Assembly: GCA_027922465.2 (NCBI GenBank)
Contig: BQMF02000386.1
Coordinates: 186,001-250,000, forward strand
Direction: 5' to 3'
Source of the DNA: Turritopsis dohrnii
Lineage: Eukaryota; Cnidaria; Hydrozoa; Anthoathecata; Oceaniidae
DNA: 64,000 nt
In this document: positions 38,346 to 49,749 of the stretch, one piece after another
Layout of the letters: every line of letters begins with the position of its first letter
Position numbering within the stretch: position 1 is the stretch's first letter
Program-made: the position numbers and the translations under genes
The notes under the pieces: generated by a model
Databases searched by the model: none
What the model was told of the DNA's origin: nothing
The model's input: only the letters and a program-made list of their open reading frames with translations

Positions 38346-41300
38346 TCACTTGTGAGGTCTTTTCTTCGGTAATCGAAAATCGTTCACATCGATAGGTGGC
38401 CGGTTGTCGAAGTTACGCGCAGTCGTATTGCCTCGAAGATCACTGATAAGGTCAGATTTAATTAGGTTGAGTGCTACTTCTTGTTGTTGAAACTGTGCCA
38501 GAGATGGGTTGTCGTTACAACCACCAGCACGTCGGTGTCTTGAAAAGTGTTCTTCAAGTGGATCCTGGGAGAATTTTTCACTCAAAATGAAACTAGCACC
38601 TTCTTGAAGCATTAATTTGGTTACTTCGATAAATGAATGGACTGAAACGAGATAAAAAAAATCAATTATGGTTTACCCGATCCCAAAAGCTATTCTAAGA
38701 AGGTGTCTTGATTGAAATTATCGTGATAACAATTAAGTATTAAAAAAGGAAATAATATACATACTTGTTATATGCCAGCCAAAATCTGTCTGACGACTCA
38801 AACAAAATTTGTTTTTTTCATCTTGTGTCAACCCTACAGTAGCTTCCACTGCTGCTCGCCAATCGTCCAAATACTTCAACACACTTTGCAAGAACTAGTA
38901 TAAACATAGCACAGGTCAACATCTTGAGTAAATTGAACACTTTCCATGCAAAACTCAAATGTTATCTCAAACCACAAAAACATTGACATACTGAAAAAGA
39001 ATCCAATTTTTCAGAGAATAAAAGATTAGGAAAAATATCACTCTTACTTCAAATCGAGAATCATTCACATCCGAGTATGGTTTTCGCTCCGGCTTATCAT
39101 ATGTTTTTCGCATAACATTCAAACAGTCAAATGCACGGTCAAATAATTCCAAAAATTGAATAGATGATTGCGTATAATTCAAATTCTGATTACGCATTGC
39201 TTCTGCCACAGACTTGCTGATAACCTAAAAATTCAAGCAATTTCATAAAAAAAACACACTTCTGAATAATAGTAACAATAAATGGATGTCAAATAGTAAC
39301 AATGAATGGATATCATTAAAAAGCACTCAAAACAGGAAATGTAATTACTTGTGCAGCCAACTTCACTCTCATACGGTTTCGTGGTGTAAGCTTTATATGC
39401 TCTTCACGGAGTTTGTGCAATTTTCGTAATCCTAAACCAATACGATTGACTCCTAGGTCCCATTCATACACTGATACTATGTGCATCCAACTGATATCCT
39501 GTCCATTAACCTGAAACAACATTTTATTCAGTTAAAAATTAAAGCTAATTTGAAATGACTCACATCCCTTATATTTTATAAAAATTATTACTGTAACTTA
39601 CATGAAGGTTTCTTGTGTTAAGATTTCCATGTGAATTTTCCAGGTTATTTCGTGTTGTTTTCAGAAGGTGTGGTACATCAGACATGAAGAATATTTTTCT
39701 TTCAGGAGCAAAGAGATTCCATGTCCAATTGTTCTCCGATCCCAAAGCATTAATCAAAAAATTTTTTCGATTGGGAGAAGCGCCATCACATACCCAGACT
39801 CTAACTTTAAATCCAATTCCTTCCAATACACGAGTTGCTTCCCACACCAATGGAAATAGCTGATCAGCAGTAAACCCCATTGATGCATGATAACCAAAAG
39901 GATAACATAAGGAGGTACAGATGCCACGAACCATAAAAACATTGACATAACTTGCAAAAGCGCGATCAGCTTCATTAGAATCCTCACACTGCAGACGAAA
40001 TTCCCTTATTTCTTCATTTAAATCCCCCATTTCTGTGAAACCAACTAATTTACCACTTGACCTTTTAAAAATGAGTCCTGATTTGATTTTGATTTCATCA
40101 AAACATAACGAAACATTCTTTTGGTATTCTTCCAGTTTGTCAACTTTAGAATCATCAAAAAGCCTTTCAACTACATCAGGATTGAACCCGGACACCGGTT
40201 CGGTAAAATTTATATATTGCTTTAATGTGTTCACATGTGGAAGAACTATAAATTTATTCCTCTTACTGGTAAGATGGCGGTATGCAGCTGGAGATGTGTG
40301 GTATATGCTTAAACACCATCGTATAATCAAAGGATGCCATCTCATAACTTTACTGTTTTTGGTTGACTGTTCCAATTGCTGCTGCCAAAGAAGCCTTGAG
40401 GAAAGCCCTCTTCAAAATGTGGCATTTTGTCATGGATTATTGCTTTGAATAGTGAGCTTTGATTTGGTTCCACAATGAGGCTTTCTTTCTCCAGAAGTTT
40501 TTCAATTTTCCTAGCATACCGAACTGACTTAGCAATAGCAACTTTCTTGCCCGTAGATAGGTTTTCGATCCTCTTTTCCATCTCTGCAATTGTCAAATAA
40601 CGGATGTTGACATGGGAGTCCTCTTTCATGCTACTTTGGTTGGTGTTTTCTGATCGATGTTTAACATGGTGCAACTGATGTTTGTAACCTTTGCAAGCAT
40701 GACAAATGGCATCAGTATCGATTAAAAGTTCACAGTTCACATGTCGTATTATACTGAAATTTTCTTTTTCTAAGACAGCACCTGTTCTGGTCTCTGCAAA
40801 TGCAATTTGGCCACCATCTGCAGACAAAAACGGTTTCCGAAAATCCACTCTACGTTCTAGAATTTCTGGGAAATTTACGATCCCAGTACACAATTTCAGT
40901 TGACTTAATTTGTTTGCAAATAGTTCAAGGTTGCCATTATCAACAACAAATGGTAAATCACTGAGGCATGAATTATTTAATACATTTCTACCAAGTGCAA
41001 TTAACTTCCATGAGCAGTCTTCTTTGATGATGAACGAATACTGGACACTTACTCCATCATTGATATCAAATTTATCTTTGAAGTAAACCAAGTCCTTGGA
41101 CGAAGAGGTATATTTCTTTAAACCAATAGCTGAAAAAACTTTGTCAGCTCCTTTAATCGAAATATGTGTTTTTCTACAACAAATTTCACAGGTGTCGTCA
41201 TGTGGTTTAAAGAAATAAGAGGTGGTTGTTTTAGGATGTGAGCCTCTACTAACTCTGTCCAATGTCAATTTACATTTTAAGCATAATATCTGTGGGTGCA

Positions 41301-41593
41301 CCTATGAGAAAAAATAAAATAATAAAAAATAATGAACAAAATACAATGTCAAGATTTTTTCACAACATATCGTCACTGGCTTAGGGAGCACAACTATTTG
41401 TAAAATTTAAAATGGTATAGTGTGTAAACAATCTTACCTCTTTTTCATCATTTGGCAAGATAATTCCATAAAAAGTCTTTAACACATCACTATACTCAAT
41501 GCATAACTTTGGATTTACGTAACTTTTAGATTTCGTAACTACTCCACCACAAACCCTGCATAAACTGGAGAGTTTTGTACAGTGATGATCCAT
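38346..41593 (-). CDS. P-element-like transposase with RAG1-like N-terminal zinc module
   Basis: There are six exons: 41593-41438, 41301-39602, 39510-39349, 39224-39051, 38894-38765 and 38641-38346. All have gt/ag borders and matching phases. Exons 1-2 give LCRVCGG, then F-G-I-L-N-D, VHPQILCLKCK and HDDTCEICCRK, the Cys/His spacing of the zinc-binding N-terminal part of RAG1. A C..C/H..H pair follows (ICHACKGYKHQLHHVKH). The P-type RNase H core has LCFDEIKI, VWVCDGASPNRKNF and FFMSDVPHLLKTTRNN. The C-terminal SQDPLEEHFSRHRRAGG is also P/THAP9-like. A one-base frame change near 40385-40400 breaks exon 2 (before MRWHPLI). No THAP domain is seen. Family certain; activity doubtful. Confidence 0.85.
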
Positions 41594-42223
41594 AATTTTT
41601 TTATACAGCTCATAGAAAATACATTATCTGTATATAAAAACAAAATGATACAAATTTTGGCCAACGTTTAGCGAGTCTTCACTCGCTGCACAAAAGAAAC
41701 AAAAATATTAGACCTGGGTACCGTGGGTGGCAGAAAACAAAAACCGAAATTTTACTCAAAAACATTGGCCTATAAAACTGGCAATCCTTGAAGGAAGGCC
41801 TTCAAAATTTCACATTCCACTCTCAAACATCTCCTCTACACGTAGTATTTCAAACGTTAAGCAAACGCATCTATAAATATCGAAACAAGCCATTTCTAAC
41901 AACGACCTAAACTTTCTTCACAAAATGGCTGCCACCAACTTCCTTCGATATCTCACGAACGACAAGTCAAAAGAAGATGCGGTTTTTTGTAAAAGCTTCT
42001 CAAAACAGCCCCATATATGGAACTATCTCCTCCATATATGGTTAAGCGACAGAACATCTGTCGTTTTTGACTTGAAATTGTCGGAACTTTTGGTTGATTG
42101 TCGGCAAATCAGACCGCGCATCAAAACATTAGAAAGAAACTGGATCGAGTACACGCGGATGGAAACTCATTGTTTGAAAGAACAATAGAAAAGCATGCAA
42201 TAGAAAAGCATGCATAAATTAGC
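41594..42223. promoter_or_regulatory. 5' region of the P-like transposase
   Basis: This 630-bp stretch lies between the transposase start and the right terminal repeat, so it must hold its promoter. A palindrome-like tagcgagtcttcactcgctgc occurs at about 41669-41689. A plus-strand ORF at 41925-42188 shows no family features and is not called. Confidence 0.4.
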
Positions 42224-42256
42224 CGATGTTATTCTATCTCTTTTCGTATTTCTATG

Positions 42257-42657
42257 GTTGAAGCTTGCAAACACGAAGATTATAAAATACAAGAGTGTGG
42301 TTTATTCGTTAATTTTAACAAGCCATATATTGCTGCTTCCCCTGATGGATTGTTTTCCTGTAAATGCCATTTAAATGCTGTATTAGAAATCAAATGTCCA
42401 TATGCTATTCGTGATGTAAGTGTAAAAGATGGTGTCAAAAATTGTGAGTTTCTTAGTGTAAGTTTGGATGGTGATATTTCATTGAAAGAATCTCACAAAT
42501 ATTACACCACAGTTGTGAGTCAAATGGCACTTACTGGTCTGAAATTATGTTACTTTGTTGTTTGGACAACAAAAGACTTGTTCGTGCAGAAAATTTATTT
42601 CAATGAGCGACACTGGGAAAAAATTGAAAATAATTTGTCTATATTTTTCAAAAGCTT
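42257..42657 (+). pseudogene. SAP-SWIM-YqaJ-PHD gene, part 3: YqaJ catalytic core
   Basis: The frame resumes directly after the transposon with IQECGLFVNFNKPYIAASPDG, CKCHLNAVLEIKCPYAIRD and HKYYTTVVSQMALTG, then YFVVWTTKDLFVQKI. Asp (SPDG), Glu/Lys (LEIK) and Gln are all present. The frame is in register with part 2. After FFKSF it enters unrelated GC-rich DNA. Confidence 0.85.
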
Positions 42658-43645
42658 CAGTCTTGGAAGAACAAGTCGCGCTATCGCGCTCGCGCACCTC
42701 CATACGCTCCTAGAAAGACTATGGAGCGCTTCTTTTCGCGCGCCTGAACATCTGTTACGTTTTTTCCCAGCAGGCAAAAACCTGTTCAAAGTCAGCAAAA
42801 TAACGTAAGAGCAACGTTCATTCAAACGTTCTAATGTTAATTTTTGCTGACTTTGAGCATGTTTTTGCCAGTTTGCTTGATATTTTAAAACTCAATCCAC
42901 ATAATTTCTTCGCAAGAAAAAGTCTTTGTATATGTGTAAATTGGGCTTTCGCCACCAGTTCTTTATGTAAAAACATAAAACTCAGGAAATGTCTGTGTAG
43001 AGAAAATGTTGACTAAGCCGACAGCCTTTGGGAATACTATCGTGACGTCTGAAAATGTTCATTCATTTTTTCAAAAGTTATTGAAGAAACTTTTTTGCGT
43101 TGTGCAAATCAAAGGAAACTAACTTGCAAACGTTTTAATGTAGTCAGTGAACAAATAAATAAAAGTTGTTCAGGTGTTTACTTCATCATGTTGTATTTTT
43201 ATCTTCAACGATATGTTTTACAATAAAACATCTGGAAAAATTTTTTCTTTTCCAACGACAGACACAACCTTATGAATAATTAATGAGCTTCCTATCAATA
43301 CAAACAATGTATCACTGACATAACTTTTCATAATACCAGTTTTGATATACAGGCGTCTTTAAATAAACTGATTTTTAAATTATCACGAATTTACTAACGA
43401 CCAAATTGGTAGTATTTTATCATCATTACCACGCATGATTGTACTCCTTGAATAAACGAAAACGATGCTAGCATTCTTACTGTTTAAATGGCGCCTGATG
43501 GTGTGCAGAATAGGTGCGCAACACGCCTAGAACAGGTTGAGGAGCACTGTTTTTAAAAAATTTGCTGGCGCGTTTATAGCGCGCCAAGAAGGCCCTACGT
43601 GCTTCTTTGTTAACGCACCTACTAAAAAATATACTTCCAAGACTG
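42658..43645. repeat. Insertion of unknown type between YqaJ core and PHD tail
   Basis: It is bounded by the 12-bp inverted repeat CAGTCTTGGAAG (42658-42669) and CTTCCAAGACTG (43634-43645). I find no matching target duplication. The interior has GC-rich ends (cgcgctatcgcgctcgcg; ggcgcgtttatagcgcgcc) and no convincing ORF. Its placement between two parts of one gene family shows that it is inserted or intronic. Confidence 0.4.
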
Positions 43646-43895
43646 CTACGTTTGCCCCGTATTGCTGGATTTAAAAGAACTTACATATTGTACAAAATGT
43701 GAAGATGTCCTGCTCGATCAAAATGAAATAGAACAAGGAAAAGAAGAAGAAAAATACAATAGCATTCAGTGTGATCGCTGTGCATGCTGGTTTCATCTTA
43801 AGTGTCAAAACATTAGTGTAAAAGAAGCAGAAAAACTTCCTGATGAATGACACTGTAAATTGTGTTTATTAACCTTAGAAAATGCTACTGCATAG
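43646..43895 (+). pseudogene. SAP-SWIM-YqaJ-PHD gene, part 4: C-terminal PHD finger
   Basis: YCTKCEDVLL, IQCDRCACWFHLKCQNI and HCKLC give a Cys4-His-Cys3-type PHD finger. A TGA (43848-43850) stands where the family has Trp before HCxxC. The frame then runs to TAG 43893-43895. A PHD end after SWIM and YqaJ fits the domain order of this animal mobile-element gene family. Confidence 0.7.
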
Positions 43896-44083
43896 GTTTA
43901 ACACAATGTAAAAAGTTTATATTACTAACATATAGACAACATAAAGGTACATGTCCCCAAAAGATAAGGAGCAGTGTGTTTAGATAAGTTTTTCGTGAAA
44001 TGTAATAAAAAAACACCACATACTTATAATATTTACAGAAAATGCTTTCCTTTGTGGACATGTGCTGTATATATATTAACATA

Positions 44084-45053
44084 CTAGTAACCCATGTAAA
44101 AATTTTTTACAGGTTTTAATCGATGTGAGCTGAACAGAGAGAAAGGCTTAGTATAATGAATTTTAGTATGATAAAGTTCTTCAATTGTTTGGAATGTAGA
44201 ATGTTTAGAATGTAGTATCCCGTGTAGAACAGCGTGTAGAACAAGGGTTTTAATTCATCAAAAATAAAAATACGCGCTGTGCGTCCACTTTTTTCACTTT
44301 TTAAAATATGTATAAATTGAAGATGCAATGCAATGGTTCCCCATGATTAAAAATATCTAACGTCAATACAGAAAAAAAACACTCTTCACTCTTTTAATTA
44401 AAAATCTTTAGGTATTCCGGCTAAAGCATATTTAGTTCAACACTGGAGTTATGAACAGAAAAACTTTTAAATCAGAAGATCTGAAACACATCAAAATATT
44501 CATAATAAATCTTTCACGATACGATATATGCAGTAGTAAAAATAAATTGTGCGTACAGGTAAACAACAAAAAGATTAAAATCGCTGTACTTGTTCATGGA
44601 ATCCACACCCCAATGTAAATAAAAGCCAAACACGAAAGTCGTAAAAGTGTCGAAATGTGAATTAAAAACAATTGCGATTTTCTTTACGAACCCAGACCGT
44701 CATGATTAAAAACCATGATATTCATTTCTTCAATCGCGTATTATTTGAAAAGTAATGATGCAGAAACTCTATTAATACTATAAGAAAAAACGAAACAAAC
44801 AAACAAAAAAGTTCTAAAGCGTACTTACCCTAAAAACATTAATAAATCTTCGCGCAATACTTTCGTTGTTGTCTATTGTTTCTTGATCTCGCGAATAATC
44901 AAAACATTTGAAACGATTAAATGCAATCGTAGAAAAATATTAACCGCTGTGGTCTGACACTCCATTATGAATAAGTGACCACAAAAACGACCCGAAATTT
45001 TAGAGAGTGAAAGCGTGAAAAAAGCGGATGCACACTCGTGATTAGTATATAGA
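44084..45053 (-). mobile_element. Helitron 3 (family A, 970 bp)
   Basis: On the minus strand it starts TCTATATACTAATC at 45053 and ends in the AACCTGTAAAAAATTTTTA hairpin and CTAG at 44087-44084, followed by T. It is colinear with Helitron 1 over the whole length, and it retains the interior part that Helitron 2 has lost. Its 5' end abuts the CTAG of the next Helitron. Confidence 0.85.
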
Positions 45054-46196
45054 CTAGTATCCCGGGTAAAAACTTTTTACCGAACTTAACTTCGAAAACA
45101 TTAGGTCAAATCCACCATTCCCGTGTACGTACCCCATGACGAAAAAATAAATCATAGAATCGCAACTCAAAAACATCCCAGGAGGCGTCGCTCGCCACCC
45201 ATGTTCAGTATGCGTTGTGTCGCAGAATTTAACTCTTAGAAAAGTTTCTTTTCAGGCATTAATTTTTTAATTCATTTCGTACATTCAGAAAATTTAAAAC
45301 AGAAACAAATAGCAACATGGCTCAGAATATATATTCATACGCAGAAGAGAAGTAACTTTAATGTAAAAATATGCAATATATAACACAGAACCGTTTACTA
45401 AGACATACAAAGCCAAACATTGAATAACATTACAAAAATGATACCTTCCAACTTTTTCTTTTGTTCAAAAGTTACTTCTGGACTGCAACCATTAATGAAT
45501 TTTTGAAATGATATAGTTAGTTCTTCCCAAAACCATCAACATCATGATTAAAACCATGAGTTTCATTTCTTCATGCTTTTTTTATTATTGCCTAAAAGAA
45601 TAATGTTTTAATTGTAATACCGAAAAAAAAAAAGAAACAAAAAAAAAAAGGAAATTCAAGTACGTATTTATCCTAAAAACAATAACTAAGAAGAAAAATT
45701 TACACAAAAGATAAAAAGTCACAAATAAAACCATAAATTCAAAGTTATATACCTAGGCATAGTACGTAAACGATTACCATAACACAAAATATGCATAAAC
45801 GGGATAAAATATAAACTTAAGAAAAATACAGCCAACAACACTTATTTTTTGTAAGATAGTTTCATTGCACAGTCATTAAGTAAGTAAATCTTAAGTAACC
45901 CTCTCGACATTATAACCCATCATGTGCTTCATTTCTATTTTAACAGATCAAAACATTAAAAAAACATATACAAAAAACCTAATCATGCTATGACGAAATC
46001 TAAAGAAAAACAAAACAAAGTAAAAGAAACTTTGAAAATGTATTAACCTTAAAAATAATAATTAAAAACACAAACGTAATGACAGAATTAGTATAGCTGA
46101 AAAATTTTTAACATATGAAAACATTCGTGGAGCCATTTTTTATTTCCAGTTCAAAGCTCCTCTCTGCTGGAAAATTCAAAACACAACAGTAAACAT
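45054..46196 (-). mobile_element. Helitron 6, 5' end missing
   Basis: Its 3' terminus is CTAG at 45057-45054, behind a GGTAAAAAGTTTTTACCC hairpin. Further in, about 45610-46194 is an inverted copy of about 2936-3530. Its other edge interrupts a HTH exon at 46196. No TC terminus is seen. Confidence 0.65.
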
Positions 46197-46720
46197 TCAT
46201 GGGTACTGTTTTTGGAATTTGCGAGCGGTTTTTCTCGGGCCGTATTGCAATGAGTACTTCGCAATCACCAGACGATCTTTCTCACTGTACAGTTTGTACT
46301 TTTTACGTTTTCCCGTGTTTTGCTTGCGCAGTTCGTCCATAACATGATCATGATTGATGCAACCCAATGTAGATTCTTCGGTACTGACCAACGAAGAGTG
46401 TGGAGAATCTGAAATAATTTGAATTTGATATATAGTAAATGTAAAGATGAATTAAAAATCACCCTGTAAAGTTTTAAAACAATCACCTTTGTTTTGGTTG
46501 ACCTCAACCAAGGAAAACATATATTGTATTTTCTCTATTAAACTCTAATGAAACTTAGCTACCTAGTAAGGGCTTGATAAATCCTAGAAAACCGATCACG
46601 TAAATATTAAGATACATACCATTCTCCTCTGGAACTAAAACTTCATGCTCAGAACTATGTGATGCAGTAGATTGTTCTTTTTCTTTATCTTTTCTGCAAA
46701 GATCTCTTATGAATGACATA
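46197..46720 (-). pseudogene. Two-exon 5' fragment with CENP-B/Brinker-like HTH
   Basis: Exon 1 (46720-46620, MSFIRDLCRKDKEK..., donor gtatgt) joins in phase 1 to exon 2 (46408-46197). Exon 2 encodes YSEKDRLVIAKYSLQYGPRKTARKF, a helix-turn-helix such as precedes DDE domains of pogo-like elements. The frame ends where Helitron 6 begins. It is divergent from the HIRAN gene, with about 250 bp between starts. Confidence 0.5.
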
Positions 46721-46967
46721 TCGTGCAAGACTTAGTTTCATTGAAGAGAAATGAAAGCTCTCTGCTCAGAAAAAAATACAAATTTACTCCATCTTAGAGT
46801 TTAAAGAGTCTCATACCATGCGGTGGAGTGTACCTTGTCTAGACTTTTTTTTTCTAGACAATCTTTTATTTCCATTCAAATGACGTAACTCCCATCATTC
46901 TTGAGCAAAAAAAACTGGTAAAGTGATAGCAGAATATCGAAGCAGAGAAAAAGTGAAAAGGAGAATC

Positions 46968-47599
46968 ATGTCATTCGAAAGGGTCTTGTCTGTGCAAGCT
47001 GCAGTTAGAGGTTTCCACGTTTATAAAAATGTTTGGGAGCCTAAAGAATCTGAAACTTTGGTATGTTCTCATGAAAAAGAAAATGTGCATGATCCATTCC
47101 CCATAAAAACATATCAACGTGACTCTGGCAGGATTGTTGGGCATTTGCCCATGGAACTGTCTAGAATAACAAAATTTCTCCTAGACAGAGGAGCCAGGAT
47201 GGAAGCTAAACTTCGAGAAACACATTATCGGCGATCTCCTTTTGTTCAAGGGGGTCTTGAAATCCCATGTGATATGATAATTAGAATGCCAAATACTGTT
47301 AAAAATGCTGAGATTCTTGAACCCTATTTGGAGCTGTTGGAGGAGCGGTACGAAGAGCCCCAAGAAATGGTGATATTAGGAACTTTTGGAACTAAGCCGA
47401 GACCAGAAGTAGATAAAGCAGAACAACGAAGGAATGAGGTGACTATCAAAGCACCGAATGTTGGGAAAGAGAAGAAACAAGGAAAGAGAGTGTCAAATCC
47501 CATGATATAAGGACAATGTTTGGTGCAGCTAATGAACGAAATGCGGCAAGAAAGTTGTCTGTGGAAAATGAGGACAGCAGCTGTGTAATTTTAGATTAA
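46968..47599 (+). CDS. HIRAN-like domain protein with a late frameshift
   Basis: The start MSFERVLSVQAAVRG (ATG 46968) leads into FHVYKNVWEP, HEKENVHDPFPIKTY, GRIVGHLPMELSRITKFLL and QGGLEIPCDMI, a HIRAN fold as found in many animal mobile-element-associated proteins. HIRAN domains bind DNA ends or replication forks. The frame stops at 47510. The adjacent frame gives DIRTMFGAANERNAARK...SSCVILD, which is the usual C-terminus with a terminal acidic motif, so one base was gained or lost near 47500. The role here is unknown. Confidence 0.65.
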
Positions 47600-48004
47600 A
47601 TATGAAACGAAAGATCAAGACTCTCTTTTGTTATTTACAACTTGTGTTATTATTTTATTCAATGTTTTTCTTACTGTACGCACCAGAAATCGTTTGAAAT
47701 GATCAATTTTTGGTAATTTTAAAAATTAAAAAAAATCAAATTTCGCGCGTATTAATTTTTGCGCAACACCCCTTTGCGCGTAAATTTTATACTAACTTTC
47801 GCGCAGAAACGGAAAATTTTGCGCAATTGCGCGAATAATAGTACGCGCGAACATTAGTACGAATAAGGTATACAATATTGTGTTATTTATTTTGTCTCTT
47901 TCATAATATATGGTCAATAAAATTGAAACGCAGATTATTGTCTGGTCTGCATTTTAGCTAGTAATGAATAGAAACGATACGAAGTGTTCACGTTCAGCAG
48001 AAAA
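47600..48004. other. Spacer, with cgcgc-rich AT DNA
   Basis: Short repeats of gcgcaa / cgcgaa occur at 47740-47850. No gene is seen. Confidence 0.5.
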
Positions 48005-49749
48005 ATGGCGGATTTTGAGCTGACAGTAGGCAGCGTAGAATCTTTTTTTGAAGATTTGTCCATTTTAGTAGATAACATTTGTCATAGGGAAACAAATGAT
48101 TGTGATTTATTGTCCCTCAAAGAAAAAATAGATATATCACTTTCTTTCCTCAATTATCTCACCAATGCATTGCCAAGGTCATGAGTGAAAGTATTTCCAT
48201 TGCTACATCAAATGGAAGTTTTTGCTGTGGAAATACAAAGATCATTGTTAAATGCAGATGATCAAATTAGCATATATACGACAACAGTGTCAACAACTTC
48301 AATCCAAAGTCCAGGTAGACCTAAAATAAAAATTGATGAAGGTGTATTACTATATTTCAGACAATTAGGTTTTAATTGGAAGGGAATTAGCGAACTTTTG
48401 CTTGTTTCACGTTGGAGAGTAACAGAGTTTGGACTGAATGATGTCACCGGATATTCAGATATTACTGATGAAGAACTCGATGATATCATTAATAATTTTT
48501 GTGGAACTCATGGTTTAGCTGCTGGCAGATCTATTGTCCTTGGACATCTTAAATCAGTAGGAATACGGGTCCAACAGCAACGAGTAACTGCGAGTCTTGC
48601 AAGAATCGATCCACAAGCTTCCCGTACACGTTGGCCAGTCTTAATTAAAAGAAGAAAATATTCTGTTCCGGCGCCAAATAGCCTTTGGCATATAGATGGG
48701 CATCACAGCCTTATAAATTGGGGCTGTGTCATACATGGATGCATGGATGGCAATTCTCGTTTGATAACCTTCCTAAAATGCAGTTGTAATAATAGAAAAG
48801 AGACAGTGCTGACTTTGTTTGAGGAAGCCATCAGTAATTTCGGAATACCGTCAAGAGTAAGAACTGAAAAAGGCGGGGAAAAATGTCTTAGTTTGGAGGA
48901 GAATGGAAGAGCTAAGAGGTATTATTTATATTAATTCAAGTAAGCCATTTCTGCGTTAGATTAGCAACAATTAACAACAAACTAATGACCAACGACGAGT
49001 ACTTCATTTTATGTGTCCTTGAATCAAGATTTCAATCTTTCGAAATGTTGTTTAGGTGAAAATCGGGGTAGTTTTTTAGCTGGGTCATCAGTTCATAACC
49101 AGCGAATTGAAAGATTGTGGAGAGACGTATGGAATTACGTTTCTTGCAACTTCTACTACACATTCCAAGCTCTTGAAGAGCAAGGTAAAGTTTTAAGTCA
49201 TGTGCATCTTATTTTAGCATCCAAATATGAATATGGCATTCATTTTTTGCGATTGGGATCGCGAGGATTTAAATGTACTCCTTACCTCCAACCATGTTCA
49301 TTGAAAATGCCCTACTTTTAGGTCTTCTACAGCTGGATAACCTGGTTCATATGTTCATCCTTCAATACATATACCTGCCCAGAATTAATCAAGTAATAGA
49401 AAGTTTCGTCAATGGATGGAACGCTCATCCAGTAAGGTCTATGAAAAATTGGTCGCCGCGTAAAGTATGGTCAAATGGAATGTTGGATCTCAGAAACTCA
49501 AGGCTAAATCATGTTTCTGAATTTCAAAATGACGCCATCAGTCAAGAAGAATTACTTTGGTATGGTATGGACTGGTCATCATCATCACCAACAGATAATG
49601 GTTTATCAACGGTAGACGTTGTTGAAGTCGAATGTCTGTTAATTAATGAAACTTACAATAGCCTCTCAGAAGAAATTGATCCATTGGCTATTTCTAATTC
49701 GTTTGGCACTGATCTTTACATGAGAGCATTGGAACTAGTTTCAAATTAG
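48005..49749 (+). pseudogene. Integrase-core (rve-type) transposon gene, three exons, inactivated
   Basis: Exon 1 (48005 to about 48922) starts MADFELTVGSVESFF. It has in-frame TGA 48182-48184, then GRPKIKID, FNWKGISELLLVSRW, the first catalytic Asp (LWHIDGHHSLINWG), and RTEKGGE, where the family has RTDKGGE. A one-base gain in an A run near 48880 shifts VWRRMEELRG out of frame. Exon 2 (49056-49184) has SSVHNQRIERLWRDVW with the catalytic Glu. Exon 3 (49322-49749) has VNGWNAHPVRS...SPRKVW. The stop, the frameshift and the Asp-to-Glu change show it is dead. This integrase family is widespread in aquatic invertebrates. Confidence 0.8.

Larger units (their letters stand above)
34781..42256. mobile_element. 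Complete P-like transposon, 7476 bp
   Basis: The perfect 33-bp terminal inverted repeat is 34781-34813 and 42224-42256. It starts CATAGAAATACG; Drosophila P also begins with CAT. GTTGAAG is duplicated at 34774-34780 and 42257-42263. P elements make 8-bp duplications, and here 7 bp match exactly. It contains two convergent genes: a zinc-finger protein (+) and a transposase (-). Two nested MITEs lie between them. Perfect terminal repeats argue for a young insertion, although the transposase has a frame lesion. Confidence 0.9.

Noticed and set aside
41925..42188. 87-codon plus-strand ORF near the right end of the P-like transposon
   Set aside because: It has no recognisable domain and lies in the expected promoter region of the minus-strand transposase.
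42658..43645. Classical DNA transposon bounded by CAGTCTTGGAAG
   Set aside because: The 12-bp inverted repeat is real, but no target duplication matches, so I list it only as an insertion of unknown type.
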